DNA of 64,000 nt from Bog-756 sp963831535 (GTDB taxonomy: Bacteria; Actinomycetota; Acidimicrobiia; Acidimicrobiales; RAAP-2): contig CAWHQP010000008.1 in NCBI GenBank assembly GCA_963831535.1, positions 186,001-250,000 of the forward strand, given 5' to 3'. Positions 16,467 to 26,028 of this stretch are shown one piece after another. The notes below the pieces were generated by a model that did no database searches, had not been told where the DNA came from, and saw only the letters and a list, made by a program, of their open reading frames with translations. The position numbers were made by a program, and so were the translations under genes. Numbering within the stretch: position 1 is the stretch's first letter; each line of letters starts with the position of its first letter.

Positions 16467-18170
16467 ATGGTGGTCCTCGACGCGCTGGGTGCAGCGGAGC
16501 TCTGTGACGTCATCACCGAGTTCCGTGACGGACTCCGGACCCACCGTGAGCTGATCAACCGCCTCAACGTCTACCCGGTCCCCGACGGCGACACCGGCAC
16601 CAACATGGCGCTCACGCTGGAGTCGGTGACCGACGAGCTCGACGGTCTGGACGCGCCCGATCTCGACGCCACCTGCCGGGCCATCGCCCACGGCTCACTG
16701 ATGGGGGCCAGAGGCAATTCCGGGGTGATCCTCTCCCAGCTGCTCCGGGGACTGTCTGAGGGCCTGAACTGCCCGACGAGCCGCCCCGGGCCACTCGAGC
16801 TCTCCGAGGCCCTGACCATCGCCGACAAGTTGGCGCGCGAGGCGGTCATGCGTCCGGTGGAGGGCACCATCCTCACCGTGGCCCGCGGGGCGGCCGACGG
16901 GGCCCGCACCGCCGCCGAGGCGGGTCGACCCCTCCTGGAGGTGGTGGAGGCCTCCCGGGCCGAGGCGGCCGACGCCCTGGCCCGGACGCCGTCACTGCTT
17001 CCCGTACTGGAGCAGGCCGGCGTGGTGGACGCCGGAGGCACCGGCTTCCTCCTCCTGCTGGACGCCCTGCTGACGGTGGTGGACGGGCGGGCCATGCCCG
17101 TTCCCCCCGACCCTCCCTCCACCGTGTTCGGTCCCCTCAACCCCGAGGCCCCGGGTATGGCCACACCGTCCCCGTTCGGATCCGACAATGCGGCCGATGC
17201 CGCCCAGCGGGCCCTGGCCGGTCTGCGCTACGAGGTCATGTACCTGCTCGAGGCCCCGGACGAGACCATTCCGTCGTTCAAAGAGGTGTGGGCCGGCATC
17301 GGCGACTCCATCGTGGTGGTGGGCGGTGACGGTCTGTGGAACTGCCACATCCACACCGACGACATCGGGGCGGCCATCGAGGCGTCCCTCGATGCCGGGC
17401 GCCCGCGCAATCTGCGGGTCACCGACCTCCTCGAACAGGTGGAAGAGGAACGTTGGGTGCGGGAGGCCGATGCGCTGGGCAGTGGCCCGTCGGCCGCCCC
17501 CCCCGGGCCACCTCCGGCCACGGGTGTCGTTGCCGTGGCCACCGGGGACGGAATCGGCCGGATCTTCCGCTCCCTCGGGGTCCAGGGGCTCATCGCCGGG
17601 GGTCAGTCCATGAATCCGTCGACCGCCGAACTGGTCGAGGCCGTGGAGTCGGTCCGGTCCAGCTCGGTCATCATCCTGCCCAACAACGGAAACATCCGGG
17701 CCGTGGCCGAACGGGTCAACGACCTGACCGAGAAGTCGGTATGGGTGGTCCCCACCGACACCATCGCCGAAGGGTTCGCCGCCCTGTTGGCGTACGACCC
17801 CGAGGCCGAGGCATCGGTCAACGCCGAGACCATGGAGGCCTCCGCTCGCAGTGTGGTGGCCGGTGAGGTCACCCGGGCGGTGCGGGACTCCGACAGTCGG
17901 GTGGGCCCGATCGCCGCCGGCGACTGGTTGGGCCTGTCCCGGAACGGCATCGAGGTGGTGGGCGACTCGCTGGCCGGTGCCGCCTGCTCCCTGCTCGACA
18001 TCCTGGTGGAGGAGAGCCACGCCCTAGTGACCATCATCGAGGGGGAGGGTTCGGGCGCGGCCGACACCCGCCGGATCACCGAATGGCTCCGGGACCAGCG
18101 TCCCGAAGTGGAGACCGAGGTGCACCACGGGGGCCAGCCCCTCTACCCGTACCTGTTCTCCATCGAGTGA
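16467..18170 (+). CDS. DAK2-domain kinase, FakA/YloV-like
   Basis: 567 residues. The N-terminal DhaL/DAK2 domain has the Mg/ADP-binding loop VYPVPDGDTGTNMALTLE and the glycine stretch MGARGNSGVILSQLLRG. A middle and a C-terminal domain follow in the YloV/FakA arrangement (IILPNNGNIRAVAERV, then VPTDTIAEGFAAL). In Firmicutes FakA phosphorylates fatty acids bound to FakB; no FakB (DegV-type) gene is in the window, so the substrate here is unproved. The stop overlaps the recG start as GTGA. Confidence 0.87.
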   Translation: MVVLDALGAAELCDVITEFRDGLRTHRELINRLNVYPVPDGDTGTNMALTLESVTDELDGLDAPDLDATCRAIAHGSLMGARGNSGVILSQLLRGLSEGLNCPTSRPGPLELSEALTIADKLAREAVMRPVEGTILTVARGAADGARTAAEAGRPLLEVVEASRAEAADALARTPSLLPVLEQAGVVDAGGTGFLLLLDALLTVVDGRAMPVPPDPPSTVFGPLNPEAPGMATPSPFGSDNAADAAQRALAGLRYEVMYLLEAPDETIPSFKEVWAGIGDSIVVVGGDGLWNCHIHTDDIGAAIEASLDAGRPRNLRVTDLLEQVEEERWVREADALGSGPSAAPPGPPPATGVVAVATGDGIGRIFRSLGVQGLIAGGQSMNPSTAELVEAVESVRSSSVIILPNNGNIRAVAERVNDLTEKSVWVVPTDTIAEGFAALLAYDPEAEASVNAETMEASARSVVAGEVTRAVRDSDSRVGPIAAGDWLGLSRNGIEVVGDSLAGAACSLLDILVEESHALVTIIEGEGSGAADTRRITEWLRDQRPEVETEVHHGGQPLYPYLFSIE

Positions 18171-20434
18171 GCCCGGCGGACCCCACCGAGGGCGCCGCCG
18201 GGATCCAGCGCAAGCTCCGGCAACTGGCCGAGCTCCCCGTGGCGCAGCTCCGCCAGGTGGGGCCGGGAACCGAGCGGGAGCTGGCCGAGCTGGGCATCGG
18301 GTCGGTTCTCGACCTGCTGACCCACTACCCGCGCCGCTACCTTGATGGCACCCACCTGCAGCCCATCGCCGGGCTGGTGGCCGGGGAGAAGGTCTCCGTG
18401 CTGGCCCGGGTGGTCCGGGTGGGCCAGGCCTCCTCGGGCTACGGCCGTGGGCGCCGACGCGGTCCGTCGAGGGTCGAGCTGGACATCGCCGACGACAGCG
18501 GTCGGCTGCGGGTCGTCTTCTTCAACCAGGCCTGGAGGGCCAAGCAGCTTCCGGTGGGGACCCTGGCCCTTTTCTACGGGTCCATCGGCACCTACCGGGA
18601 GGCCCTGCAGCTGAACAGCCCCATGGCCGAGGTCCTCGAGCTGCCCGGCGAGGACGACGGGGACGGGGACGGTGGCGGGGGGGACGGGGAGACACGGCGT
18701 GGCCGGGTGTATCCCATCTATCCGCTGACCGACAAGGCCAAGTTGACCTCGCTGCGCATCAGCCGGATCGTGGCCGAGGCCCTCGACCGGGCGCGGGACT
18801 TCGCCGACCCGGTGGGACCTCCGTGGCGCGACCGGTTCGGGCTGGTCGACCGCACCACCGCCTTCAACCACATCCACCGCCCGGCCTCCTCGGACCAGAC
18901 CGAGCCGGCCCGGCGGCGGCTGGCCTTCGACGAACTCTTCCGGCTCCAGCTGGCCCTGGTGCTGCGCCAGGCCCGGCTCCAACGGGACGCCCGCGGCATC
19001 CGCCATGTGGTCGACGGGTTCGATGACCGCACCGGCCCGGACGGTGGGCCGACCCTGGTGGCCCAGTTCCTCGGCCATCTCCCCTTCGAGCTGACCTCGG
19101 CCCAGCGGCTGGCCATGGAGGCCATCCAGTCCGATCTGGCCGGCCCGCTGCCCATGCACCGGCTGCTCCAGGGGGACGTGGGGTCGGGCAAGACGGTGGT
19201 GGCACTGGCCGCCATGCTCACCGCCACCCAGGGGGGACACCAGGCCGCCCTCATGGCCCCGACCGAGGTCCTGGCCGAACAGCATGCCGACGAGGTGCGC
19301 TCACTGCTCGCCGACCTCACCGTCCCCGACCCCGGGACGCTCGAGGGCCGCCGCCCGCTCGGTGTGGCCCTCCTGACCAACCGGAGCACCGCGTCGGAGC
19401 GCAAGCTCATCCACGCCGGACTGGCCGACGGCACCGTGGACATCCTCATCGGCACCCACGCCCTCCTGACCGACCGGGTGACCTTCTCGTCCCTCGGGGT
19501 CGTGGTCATCGACGAGCAGCACCGCTTCGGCGTGGAGCAGCGGGCCGCCCTGAGGGCCAAGGGCCGCGGCGCGGACGGTACGGGCCGCGACCCCGACCTC
19601 CTCGTCATGACGGCCACCCCCATCCCGCGCACTGCGGCCATGGTGGTCTTCGGCGATCTGGACATGACTATCATCGACGAGCTGCCCCCGGGCCGGCAGC
19701 CCGTCGTCACCCGATGGCTCCGGACCCCCCTCGAGGCCGAGGAGGCGTGGACCAGGGTCCGGTCCGAGGTGGCGGCCGGACACCGAGCCTTCGTCGTGTG
19801 TGCCCTGGTGGAGGGCTCCGACCGGGTCCAGGCCACCTCGGTGGTGGCCGAAGCGGAGCGCCTCGCCGGCGCAGAACTCGCCGGCCTCGAGGTCGGCCTG
19901 CTCCACGGACAGCTGCCTTCGGCCGAGAAGGAGCGGGTCATGGCCGAATTCCGGTCCGGTCGCCTGCAGGTACTGGTGGCCACGACGGTCATCGAGGTGG
20001 GCGTGGACATCCCCGAGGCCTCGGTCATGATCATCGAGGACGCCGACCGGTTCGGCATCGCCCAGCTCCACCAGCTGCGGGGACGGGTGGGCCGGGGCCA
20101 GGAGCCGGCCTGGTGCTACCTGCTGTCGGAGAACGAAGCACCCGAGCCCGAGGCCCGCCTGTCGGCCATGGAGCGGTCCACTGACGGGTTCTTCCTGGCC
20201 GAGGTCGACCTCGAACTCCGGGGTGAGGGGACCATCCTCGGGGCGCGCCAGAAGGGGCGCAGCGACCTGCGCCTGGCCAGGCTCCTCGGCGACCAGGATC
20301 TGGTCGTCCGGGCCCGGGAGATGGCCGTGGCCGTGGTCGGCGACGATCCCCTGCTGGCTGACCACCCGCTGCTGGAAGAGGAGCTCCGGATCTTCATCGA
20401 CGACGACGAGGCCGAATTCCTGTTCAAGAGCTAA
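18167..20434 (+). CDS. recG: ATP-dependent DNA helicase RecG
   Basis: Remodels stalled replication forks and branched recombination intermediates. 755 residues from the GTG at 18167, which overlaps the upstream stop by four bases; an open frame extends upstream to 18083 but only inside the previous gene. Order: N-terminal wedge/OB domain (YPRRYLDGTHLQPIAGL), helicase motif I GDVGSGKTVVALAA, motif II VIDEQHRFGVEQR, motif III TATPIPRT, motif VI HQLRGRVGRG, and the C-terminal TRG-type region. A short acidic Gly/Asp insert sits near residue 165. Confidence 0.95.
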   Translation: MSPADPTEGAAGIQRKLRQLAELPVAQLRQVGPGTERELAELGIGSVLDLLTHYPRRYLDGTHLQPIAGLVAGEKVSVLARVVRVGQASSGYGRGRRRGPSRVELDIADDSGRLRVVFFNQAWRAKQLPVGTLALFYGSIGTYREALQLNSPMAEVLELPGEDDGDGDGGGGDGETRRGRVYPIYPLTDKAKLTSLRISRIVAEALDRARDFADPVGPPWRDRFGLVDRTTAFNHIHRPASSDQTEPARRRLAFDELFRLQLALVLRQARLQRDARGIRHVVDGFDDRTGPDGGPTLVAQFLGHLPFELTSAQRLAMEAIQSDLAGPLPMHRLLQGDVGSGKTVVALAAMLTATQGGHQAALMAPTEVLAEQHADEVRSLLADLTVPDPGTLEGRRPLGVALLTNRSTASERKLIHAGLADGTVDILIGTHALLTDRVTFSSLGVVVIDEQHRFGVEQRAALRAKGRGADGTGRDPDLLVMTATPIPRTAAMVVFGDLDMTIIDELPPGRQPVVTRWLRTPLEAEEAWTRVRSEVAAGHRAFVVCALVEGSDRVQATSVVAEAERLAGAELAGLEVGLLHGQLPSAEKERVMAEFRSGRLQVLVATTVIEVGVDIPEASVMIIEDADRFGIAQLHQLRGRVGRGQEPAWCYLLSENEAPEPEARLSAMERSTDGFFLAEVDLELRGEGTILGARQKGRSDLRLARLLGDQDLVVRAREMAVAVVGDDPLLADHPLLEEELRIFIDDDEAEFLFKS

Positions 20435-20517
20435 TGTCCTGGAGCCATGCCCGACCGGTGCCGCCGACGACGGCCCGGCGCGGCGTGACGATCCCCACAA
20501 ACGAGGATGGTGTCGAC

Positions 20518-20805
20518 ATGATTCGTCTCAGCGTCTTGTATCCCTCGACCGAGGGGGCAACCTTCGACCACGACTACTACCGGAACAACCACGTGCCGCT
20601 GGCCGTGAAGACGTGGGGCCTTGACGGCGCGGAAATCGACAAGGGAGTCGACGGACCCTACGTGGCCGCGGTGCACTTCAAATTCGACTCGCCGGAGGCC
20701 CTGGCCGCGGCGATGGGCGAGCCAGGCACCGGCGACGTGTTGGCCGACGTCGCCAACTACACCTCGATCGCCCCGGTGCTCCAGACCAGCGAGATCGTCG
20801 GCTGA
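20518..20805 (+). CDS. EthD-family small protein
   Basis: 95 residues from MIRLSVLYPSTEGATFDHDYY to the stop, a dimeric ferredoxin-like alpha/beta barrel of the EthD type. The typical features are YY-x-NNHVPLA near residue 21 and a C-terminal VANYTSIAPVLQTSEI. EthD proteins accompany some monooxygenases or act as small isomerase-like proteins; no partner monooxygenase lies beside it. The ATG at 20518 is chosen by homology. The following 251 bases (20806-21056) show no gene. Confidence 0.82.
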   Translation: MIRLSVLYPSTEGATFDHDYYRNNHVPLAVKTWGLDGAEIDKGVDGPYVAAVHFKFDSPEALAAAMGEPGTGDVLADVANYTSIAPVLQTSEIVG

Positions 20806-21056
20806 ATCCCGGCTGGGAGTCGGATCCGGACGGTGCGCCACCGCCCTCGATCCGCCTGACGAGGGACCGGGTGACCTCGGAGGGGGTCCCTCGGACGCCG
20901 GCGGCCGGATTCCCCCGTCTCGCTCGACAGGGGACCGGATCCGACGACCGGGCCGATCGGCTCCCCCGGATCGGCCCCCGGACGGGTCGGCCGGAGCGAC
21001 CGCTTCACCCGGGTGCGGCCAGCTGAGGGCACACCGGTGCCCGGTAGGCTGGAACG

Positions 21057-21638
21057 GTGCGTGTAATCGGAGGTGAGCTTCGCGGCCGGCGTCTGACGGC
21101 CCCGTCGTCGGGCACCGTCCGACCCACGGCCGACCGCGTACGGGAGGCCATCTTCGACATCCTCTACAGCCAAGGGGGCGTCGGGGGGGCCCAGGTGGTC
21201 GACCTCTTCGCCGGATCCGGGGCTCTCGGCATCGAGGCTCTGTCCCGGGGCGCGGCGTCGGTCACCTTCGTGGATCGGGATCCCGTGGCCCTAGACGCCA
21301 TCCGGGCCAACCTGGTCTCGGTCGGCCTGGGGGAGGCCGAACGGGAGGGCGACGCCACCGTGGTGCGGGCCGATGTGGACCGATGGGTGGCCACCACGGC
21401 ATCGCGCTACGACGTGGCCCTCGTCGACCCGCCGTACGACTACGAGGGCTGGGACGCCCTGGTGTCCCGGCTGCCCGCCGATGTCGCCATTCTCGAATCC
21501 GGCGCCGAGATCCCTGCACCCGAGGGGTGGGTGGTCATCAAATCCAGGCGGTATGGGGGTACGATCGTCACCGTGGCCCGTCCGGAACAGGTCACGGAGA
21601 ACCGTCCGGAAATGGCCACGGAGAAAGGTGCCTCGTGA
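21057..21638 (+). CDS. rsmD: 16S rRNA (guanine966-N2)-methyltransferase
   Basis: 193 residues. It starts MRVIGGELRGRRLTAP, then the loop RPTADRVREAIFDIL. The SAM-binding motif I is VVDLFAGSGALGIEALSRGA and the catalytic motif IV is VDPPYDY, the N/D-PP-Y form used for N2-guanine methylation. The protein acts on the small-subunit rRNA during assembly. The stop overlaps the coaD start (GTGA at 21635-21638); rsmD-coaD is a conserved pair. Confidence 0.94.
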   Translation: MRVIGGELRGRRLTAPSSGTVRPTADRVREAIFDILYSQGGVGGAQVVDLFAGSGALGIEALSRGAASVTFVDRDPVALDAIRANLVSVGLGEAEREGDATVVRADVDRWVATTASRYDVALVDPPYDYEGWDALVSRLPADVAILESGAEIPAPEGWVVIKSRRYGGTIVTVARPEQVTENRPEMATEKGAS

Positions 21639-22117
21639 GGATTGCGCTCATCCCTGGGTCCTTCGACCCCGTCCACAACGGACACCTCGAGGTCATCGAG
21701 CGGGCCGCCCGACTGTTCGACGAAGTGGTGGTGGCGACCCTGAGGAACCCGCAGAAGAGCGAGGCCCTGTTCGAGTTGGACGAGCGCCAGGAGATGCTGG
21801 AGGAGTCCCTCGCCCACCTGGTCAACGTGCGCATCGTGTCGGTGAAGACCCTGGTCGTGAACGTGGCTCACGACGTGGGTGCGAGCGCCATCGTGAAAGG
21901 CCTGCGGGCGGTGTCCGACTTCGAGAACGAGTTGCAGATGGCCCAGATGAACAAGCAGCTCTCCGGGGTGGAGACCCTATTCATCCCGACCAGCTCGGCG
22001 CACTCGTTCATCGCCTCACGGCTGCTGCGGGAGGTGGCCAGATTCGGCGGGGATGTGACGTCCTTCGTTCCCAAAGTGGTGGCCCAACGGCTCCAGGAGA
22101 AGTATTCCGATGAGTGA
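21635..22117 (+). CDS. coaD: phosphopantetheine adenylyltransferase
   Basis: Transfers AMP from ATP to 4'-phosphopantetheine in coenzyme A synthesis. 160 residues from GTG 21635. The nucleotidyltransferase signature PGSFDPVHNGHLEVIERAA includes the HxGH motif, and the C-terminal half has KGLRAVSDFENELQMAQMN and PTSSAHSFIASRLLREVA. Length and motifs match the family. The start overlaps the rsmD stop. The C-terminus overlaps the start of the coiled-coil gene at 22110 by eight bases. Confidence 0.95.
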   Translation: MRIALIPGSFDPVHNGHLEVIERAARLFDEVVVATLRNPQKSEALFELDERQEMLEESLAHLVNVRIVSVKTLVVNVAHDVGASAIVKGLRAVSDFENELQMAQMNKQLSGVETLFIPTSSAHSFIASRLLREVARFGGDVTSFVPKVVAQRLQEKYSDE

Positions 22118-22724
22118 TCTCTTCGCCGACCTGGACCAGCAACGTGTGGCCGGTGCGGACCACGACGCCGAGACGTTGATCCGGGGGGCGCTGGACCTCG
22201 TCCAGACGGCCAAGGCCATGCCCCTGTCGGCCTCGGTGCTGGTCTCACGGGATGAGCTGGCCGAGCTGCTCCAGGCGGCCCTCGACCGCATGCCCGACGA
22301 ACTGCGTCAGGCGCGATGGCTGCTGAAGGAGCGCGAGGAGTTCCTGGCCGAGAAGGGACGGGAGGCCGACGCCCTCTTGGAGGAGGTGCGGGTCCAGGCG
22401 GAGCGGATGGTCCAGCGCACCGAGATCGTCCGCCAGGCCAACCACGTGGCCCAGCGCATCCTCGACGATGCCAACGAGGAGGCCCGGCGCATGCGTCACG
22501 AGGCCGAGGATTATGCCGACCAGAAGCTGGCCAGCTTCGAGATCGTGCTCGACCGCACGCTCCGTACCGTCCAGGCCGGCCGGGAGAAGCTCCAGGTCAC
22601 CCCCATCCCCAACATCGACATCGGTGAGGGTGGTCTCACGTCGCTGGCTCCCCCGTCCAGCCCCAACGGTGCCGGTGGCCGTACGGACGAGCCCGAGGGC
22701 TTCTTCGACCAGGACCTCGTCTGA
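22110..22724 (+). CDS. SepIVA/DivIVA-like coiled-coil protein
   Basis: 204 residues, mostly one long charged helix (about residues 60-150: DELRQARWLLKEREEF, then DALLEEVRVQAERM, then EEARRMRHEAEDYADQ), with a disordered Gly/Pro-rich end. The position between coaD and a DUF177 gene is that of mycobacterial Rv2927c, whose M. smegmatis homologue (SepIVA) is a septal DivIVA-like protein. I infer a role in septum or polar growth from that context. ATP-synthase b-subunit-like hits would only reflect the coiled coil. Confidence 0.7.
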   Translation: MSDLFADLDQQRVAGADHDAETLIRGALDLVQTAKAMPLSASVLVSRDELAELLQAALDRMPDELRQARWLLKEREEFLAEKGREADALLEEVRVQAERMVQRTEIVRQANHVAQRILDDANEEARRMRHEAEDYADQKLASFEIVLDRTLRTVQAGREKLQVTPIPNIDIGEGGLTSLAPPSSPNGAGGRTDEPEGFFDQDLV

Positions 22725-22737
22725 GTCGACCGATCCG

Positions 22738-23316
22738 GTGAGAGCCGACCCCAGCCCCGCCGAACCCACCGAGGACCCCGGCACCGAGCCTGCGCCGTCG
22801 CGCCGCGAATCGAGGCCGTTCCTGCTGCAGGTGGCCGGGGTGAGGAAGGTGGCCGGTACCACCCGGCAGGAGACCCGGTCCGGCGTCATCGAGGGCCTGG
22901 CCGCCGTGGGTGTGGTCGTGCCCGACGGTGCCCGGATCGACCTCGACGTGGAGCTGTGCTCCTACCCGGGGGGGATCACCGTCACCGGCATGGTGAGGGC
23001 CCCGTGGCGGGGGGAGTGCCGTCGGTGCGGGGGCCCGGTGACCGGGGAGGTGGCCGCCCGGGTCCGGGAGCGGTACGCGCCGGCCGGTGGATCCGACGCC
23101 GACGAGGATGCCTATCCGTTGGCGGGCGACGAACTGGACCTCGAGCCGCTGGCCCGGGACGCCGTGCTCCTCGACCTGCCGCTGGCCCCCTTGTGCTCGG
23201 AGGAGTGTCTCGGGCTGTGTCCGCAGTGCGGGGCCAACTGGAACGACGGACCCTGTTCGTGCCCCCCGGTCTCGGACCCCCGCTGGTCGGCCCTCGACTC
23301 CCTCCGGGACGCCTGA
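22738..23316 (+). CDS. DUF177 / YceD-family protein
   Basis: 192 residues from GTG 22738. Typical YceD core: GITVTGMVRAPWRGECRRCG, an acidic middle (DELDLEPLARDAVLLDLPLA) and a C-terminal cysteine cluster LCSEECLGLCPQCGANWN. The family is encoded next to rpmF in most bacteria, as here, and has been linked to ribosomal RNA or L32 biogenesis; the exact role is unknown. The four-plus cysteines could bind zinc. The N-terminal ~20 residues are acidic and poorly conserved, so the start is uncertain. Confidence 0.88.
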   Translation: MRADPSPAEPTEDPGTEPAPSRRESRPFLLQVAGVRKVAGTTRQETRSGVIEGLAAVGVVVPDGARIDLDVELCSYPGGITVTGMVRAPWRGECRRCGGPVTGEVAARVRERYAPAGGSDADEDAYPLAGDELDLEPLARDAVLLDLPLAPLCSEECLGLCPQCGANWNDGPCSCPPVSDPRWSALDSLRDA

Positions 23317-23501
23317 GTCGGACCGGGCCGGGAGGCCGGCTGCTCCTCGGACCCGGCTGCGGACCCGCTCGCCGGGTCCGGTCGTGACCCCAGGGTCCGG
23401 TGTCACGGGCAGCCCGAAGGGAGGGCGGGATCCGGCCCGGACTCAACGTGGACCGGGGGCGTGATCCCGATCGGCGACGGATCGCCTAGGATGCCGTCCC
23501 T

Positions 23502-23681
23502 ATGGCCGTCCCCAAGAAGAAGACCTCGAAGGCGAAGAGCCGCAGCCGCCGGGCATCCAACTGGGTGCTGAAGGCGCCGGCCCGCTCCGTGTGCCCGCAG
23601 TGCACCAACGCCAAGCTCCCCCATGTCGTGTGCCCGAACTGCGGTTGGTACAAAGGTCGACAGGCGATCGAAGTCGACTAG
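23502..23681 (+). CDS. rpmF: 50S ribosomal protein L32
   Basis: 59 residues: MAVPKKKTSKAKSRSRRAS, then two CxxC pairs (CPQC and CPNC), the zinc-binding C+ form. It is short and easily missed. It lies between the DUF177 gene and plsX, its normal place. The TAG stop shares its last base with the GTG start of plsX. Confidence 0.97.
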   Translation: MAVPKKKTSKAKSRSRRASNWVLKAPARSVCPQCTNAKLPHVVCPNCGWYKGRQAIEVD

Positions 23682-24724
23682 TGGCGCGAGGCGTCGCACG
23701 GCCGACGGGTGATGCCTTGGCCGCACTTCCCGTGGTGATTGACGCCATGGGCGGAGACAAGGCCCCCGACGAGATCGTGGCCGGGGCCCGTCAGGTGGCC
23801 GACCAGACCGAGATCAAGGTGTCCCTCGTGGGGCGACCGGGGGAGATGGGTGACACCGGGGACCTCCCCTGCATCCCGGCCAGCGAGGTCATCGGCATGG
23901 ACGACGATCCCGGTCAGGGCGTGCGCCGGAAGAAGGACTCCTCGCTAGTCCGGGCGGCCGAGGCGGTCCGCGACGGCAGGGCCATGGCCATGGTCTCGGC
24001 CGGGAACACCGGAGCCACCATGGCTGCGGCGCTGCTCCGCATGGGCCGTCTGCCCAGTGTGATCCGCCCGGCCATCGTCACCCCCATCCCCAACTTGCAG
24101 AGGGCCTGGCCGACGGTGCTGCTCGACTCGGGGGCCAACGCCGAGTGCACGTCGGCCATGTTGGTGCAGTTCGCCCAGATGGGAGCGGCCTTCGCAGCCA
24201 AGCGCTACGGAGTGGAGCGGCCCCGGGTGGCCCTGCTCTCGATCGGTGAGGAGAAGTCCAAGGGAACCCCACTGGAGAAGGAGACCCACGCCCACCTGGC
24301 CGCCGGAGCCGGGGGCGGGGAGTTCGACTTCGTCGGGAACGTCGAGGGCCGTGACTTCTTCGATGACATCGCCGATGTGATCGTCACGGACGGATTCACC
24401 GGCAACGTCGCCCTGAAGACTATGGAGGGCACGCTGCGGTTCCTGATCGGCGCCCTCACCGAGATCCTGGGCCGTCCGGAGGTGGCCGGGGCCGCAGAGG
24501 CGCTCTTTCCCCATCTGCTCCCACTGGCCGCCAACCTCGATCCCGACAGCACCGGGGGAGCCATGCTCCTCGGTGTGGACGGTGTCTGTGTGATCAGCCA
24601 CGGTTCGTCCTCGGCGGCCGCCATCGTCAGCGCCATCACCGTGGCCCACGACCTCGCCGTGGCCGGCCTGGTCGAAGCGGTGGCCCACTCCGTCACCCCG
24701 GGAGCCGGCGTCACCGAATCCTGA
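23681..24724 (+). CDS. plsX: phosphate acyltransferase PlsX
   Basis: Makes acyl-phosphate from acyl-ACP for phospholipid synthesis. 347 residues from the GTG at 23681, adjoining the rpmF stop. Family motifs: VVIDAMGGDKAPDEIV at the N-terminus, VSAGNTGATMAAALLRMG, LLSIGEEKSKGT and VTDGFTGNVALKTMEG. In other bacteria plsX is followed by fabD/acpP; here the acpP-rnc block is about 12 kb away. Confidence 0.93.
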   Translation: MARGVARPTGDALAALPVVIDAMGGDKAPDEIVAGARQVADQTEIKVSLVGRPGEMGDTGDLPCIPASEVIGMDDDPGQGVRRKKDSSLVRAAEAVRDGRAMAMVSAGNTGATMAAALLRMGRLPSVIRPAIVTPIPNLQRAWPTVLLDSGANAECTSAMLVQFAQMGAAFAAKRYGVERPRVALLSIGEEKSKGTPLEKETHAHLAAGAGGGEFDFVGNVEGRDFFDDIADVIVTDGFTGNVALKTMEGTLRFLIGALTEILGRPEVAGAAEALFPHLLPLAANLDPDSTGGAMLLGVDGVCVISHGSSSAAAIVSAITVAHDLAVAGLVEAVAHSVTPGAGVTES

Positions 24725-24803
24725 CGGGGCGGTGCCCGGGTCCGGAGCCTCCGACCCGGGCCGGACCGTGCCACCGCGCCGACCGGGTGTCAGCGTCGGC
24801 GGA

Positions 24804-25760
24804 TCATCGCCAGAAGGCGGCCAGCTCGGCGGCGTCCTCCTGGGCCTGGCGGACCCCGAGGGCCAGTGCCTTGGGCACGGACCTGGGTTCCATCAGCTGC
24901 ATCAGGTCGACCTCGGCGGGCACCCGCACGATCACCTCGGTCCCCGAAGCCTTGAGGTCCTCGAACTCCTGGAGGCCGGAACCCGGATGGGACGTCATCA
25001 TCCCCTCGGTGACGTCGCTGCCGTCGGTGAGGGCCAGGATGAGGACCCGCTTGGCCCCGCCGAAGAGGTCGAGGTGGGTCCCCGTGCCGCTCACGCCGCC
25101 GTCCATGCACCGCCGGTCGCCGACCGGTTGGGGGGAGAACACCCCCGGCACGGCGCTGCTGGCGGCCACGGCCCGAGGGATGGAGGTAAGGGAGTCCCTG
25201 GTCACGACGCAGCGCTCGGCGGTGTAGGCGTCGACGCAGGTGATCTGGAGGGCCGGGGACGTCCAGGGTCCCGTGCCCACGATCAGGGCGATATTGCGAC
25301 GCATGAACTCGGGCTTGGGTGTCGCCGCCGCCAGGGCGGCCCGGCCAATCTCCTCCAGGGTGGAGGGGTCCCCGTCGGTGGCCTTGATGAAGAGGTCGAG
25401 CGCCCGCTGCTGGCTCGGACTGAGCGTTGAGGCCGGTGCCAGTGCCGAGACCAGCGCCGGGAACTTCGACAGCAGCGAGACCTCGGAGTGCAGGCGCTTC
25501 AGCTTCCCGCCGACCAGGGTGGAGGCCACGATGGAGCCGGCCGAGGTCCCCACCACGCGGTCGGCGTTGTCGAAGCTGACACCGAGGGTGGCCAGGGTCT
25601 GGAGGTACGAAACCTGCCAGGCCACGAAGTACAGTCCGCCACCGCCGAGACAGAGGCCCCGGTCCACGTGGCGGCCGTAGGTGGCACTGAAGTCGCGGGG
25701 GAGGGCCAGACTCAACGAGGCGGCGGACGCAGCGGTGGCAGCACGTTTGCGGTTGGGCAC
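24804..25760 (-). CDS. patatin-like phospholipase
   Basis: 318 residues from GTG 25760. The fold is marked by the oxyanion loop LCLGGGGLYFVAWQ, the nucleophile elbow VVGTSAGSIVA (G-x-S-x-G) and the catalytic Asp in MDGGVSGTG (the DGG motif). These are the Ser-Asp dyad of patatins, so lipid acyl hydrolase activity is likely. No signal peptide is clear. I rejected the longer upstream frame because it is out of homology. Convergent with plsX. Confidence 0.87.
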   Translation of the reverse strand: MPNRKRAATAASAASLSLALPRDFSATYGRHVDRGLCLGGGGLYFVAWQVSYLQTLATLGVSFDNADRVVGTSAGSIVASTLVGGKLKRLHSEVSLLSKFPALVSALAPASTLSPSQQRALDLFIKATDGDPSTLEEIGRAALAAATPKPEFMRRNIALIVGTGPWTSPALQITCVDAYTAERCVVTRDSLTSIPRAVAASSAVPGVFSPQPVGDRRCMDGGVSGTGTHLDLFGGAKRVLILALTDGSDVTEGMMTSHPGSGLQEFEDLKASGTEVIVRVPAEVDLMQLMEPRSVPKALALGVRQAQEDAAELAAFWR

Positions 25761-26028
25761 CCACCAACTGTACTGGGGACCGGGCCGAGTGGTGCCCACC
25801 CGGGCGTGCCATCGATGCCGCCCGGCCCCATCGTCCCGGGGCTGGTCGGGTTCCAACCCCCGACCGGTGCCGGGCGTTCGCCATGCCCGCACATCTTGGT
25901 CGGGCGCACTAGCCTGAACTGGACAAACGACCCGGATCGGGTCCCGGACGGCACCGTCCGGCCCGGGTGCAGCCGATCCGATTCGGCGACTGGGCACGAC
26001 ACCACGACGAGGCAGAACCGGGGGACTG

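Noticed and set aside
18083..18166. Upstream start for RecG
   Set aside because: It lies inside the preceding kinase gene in another frame; GTG 18167 overlaps the stop as in other gene pairs here.
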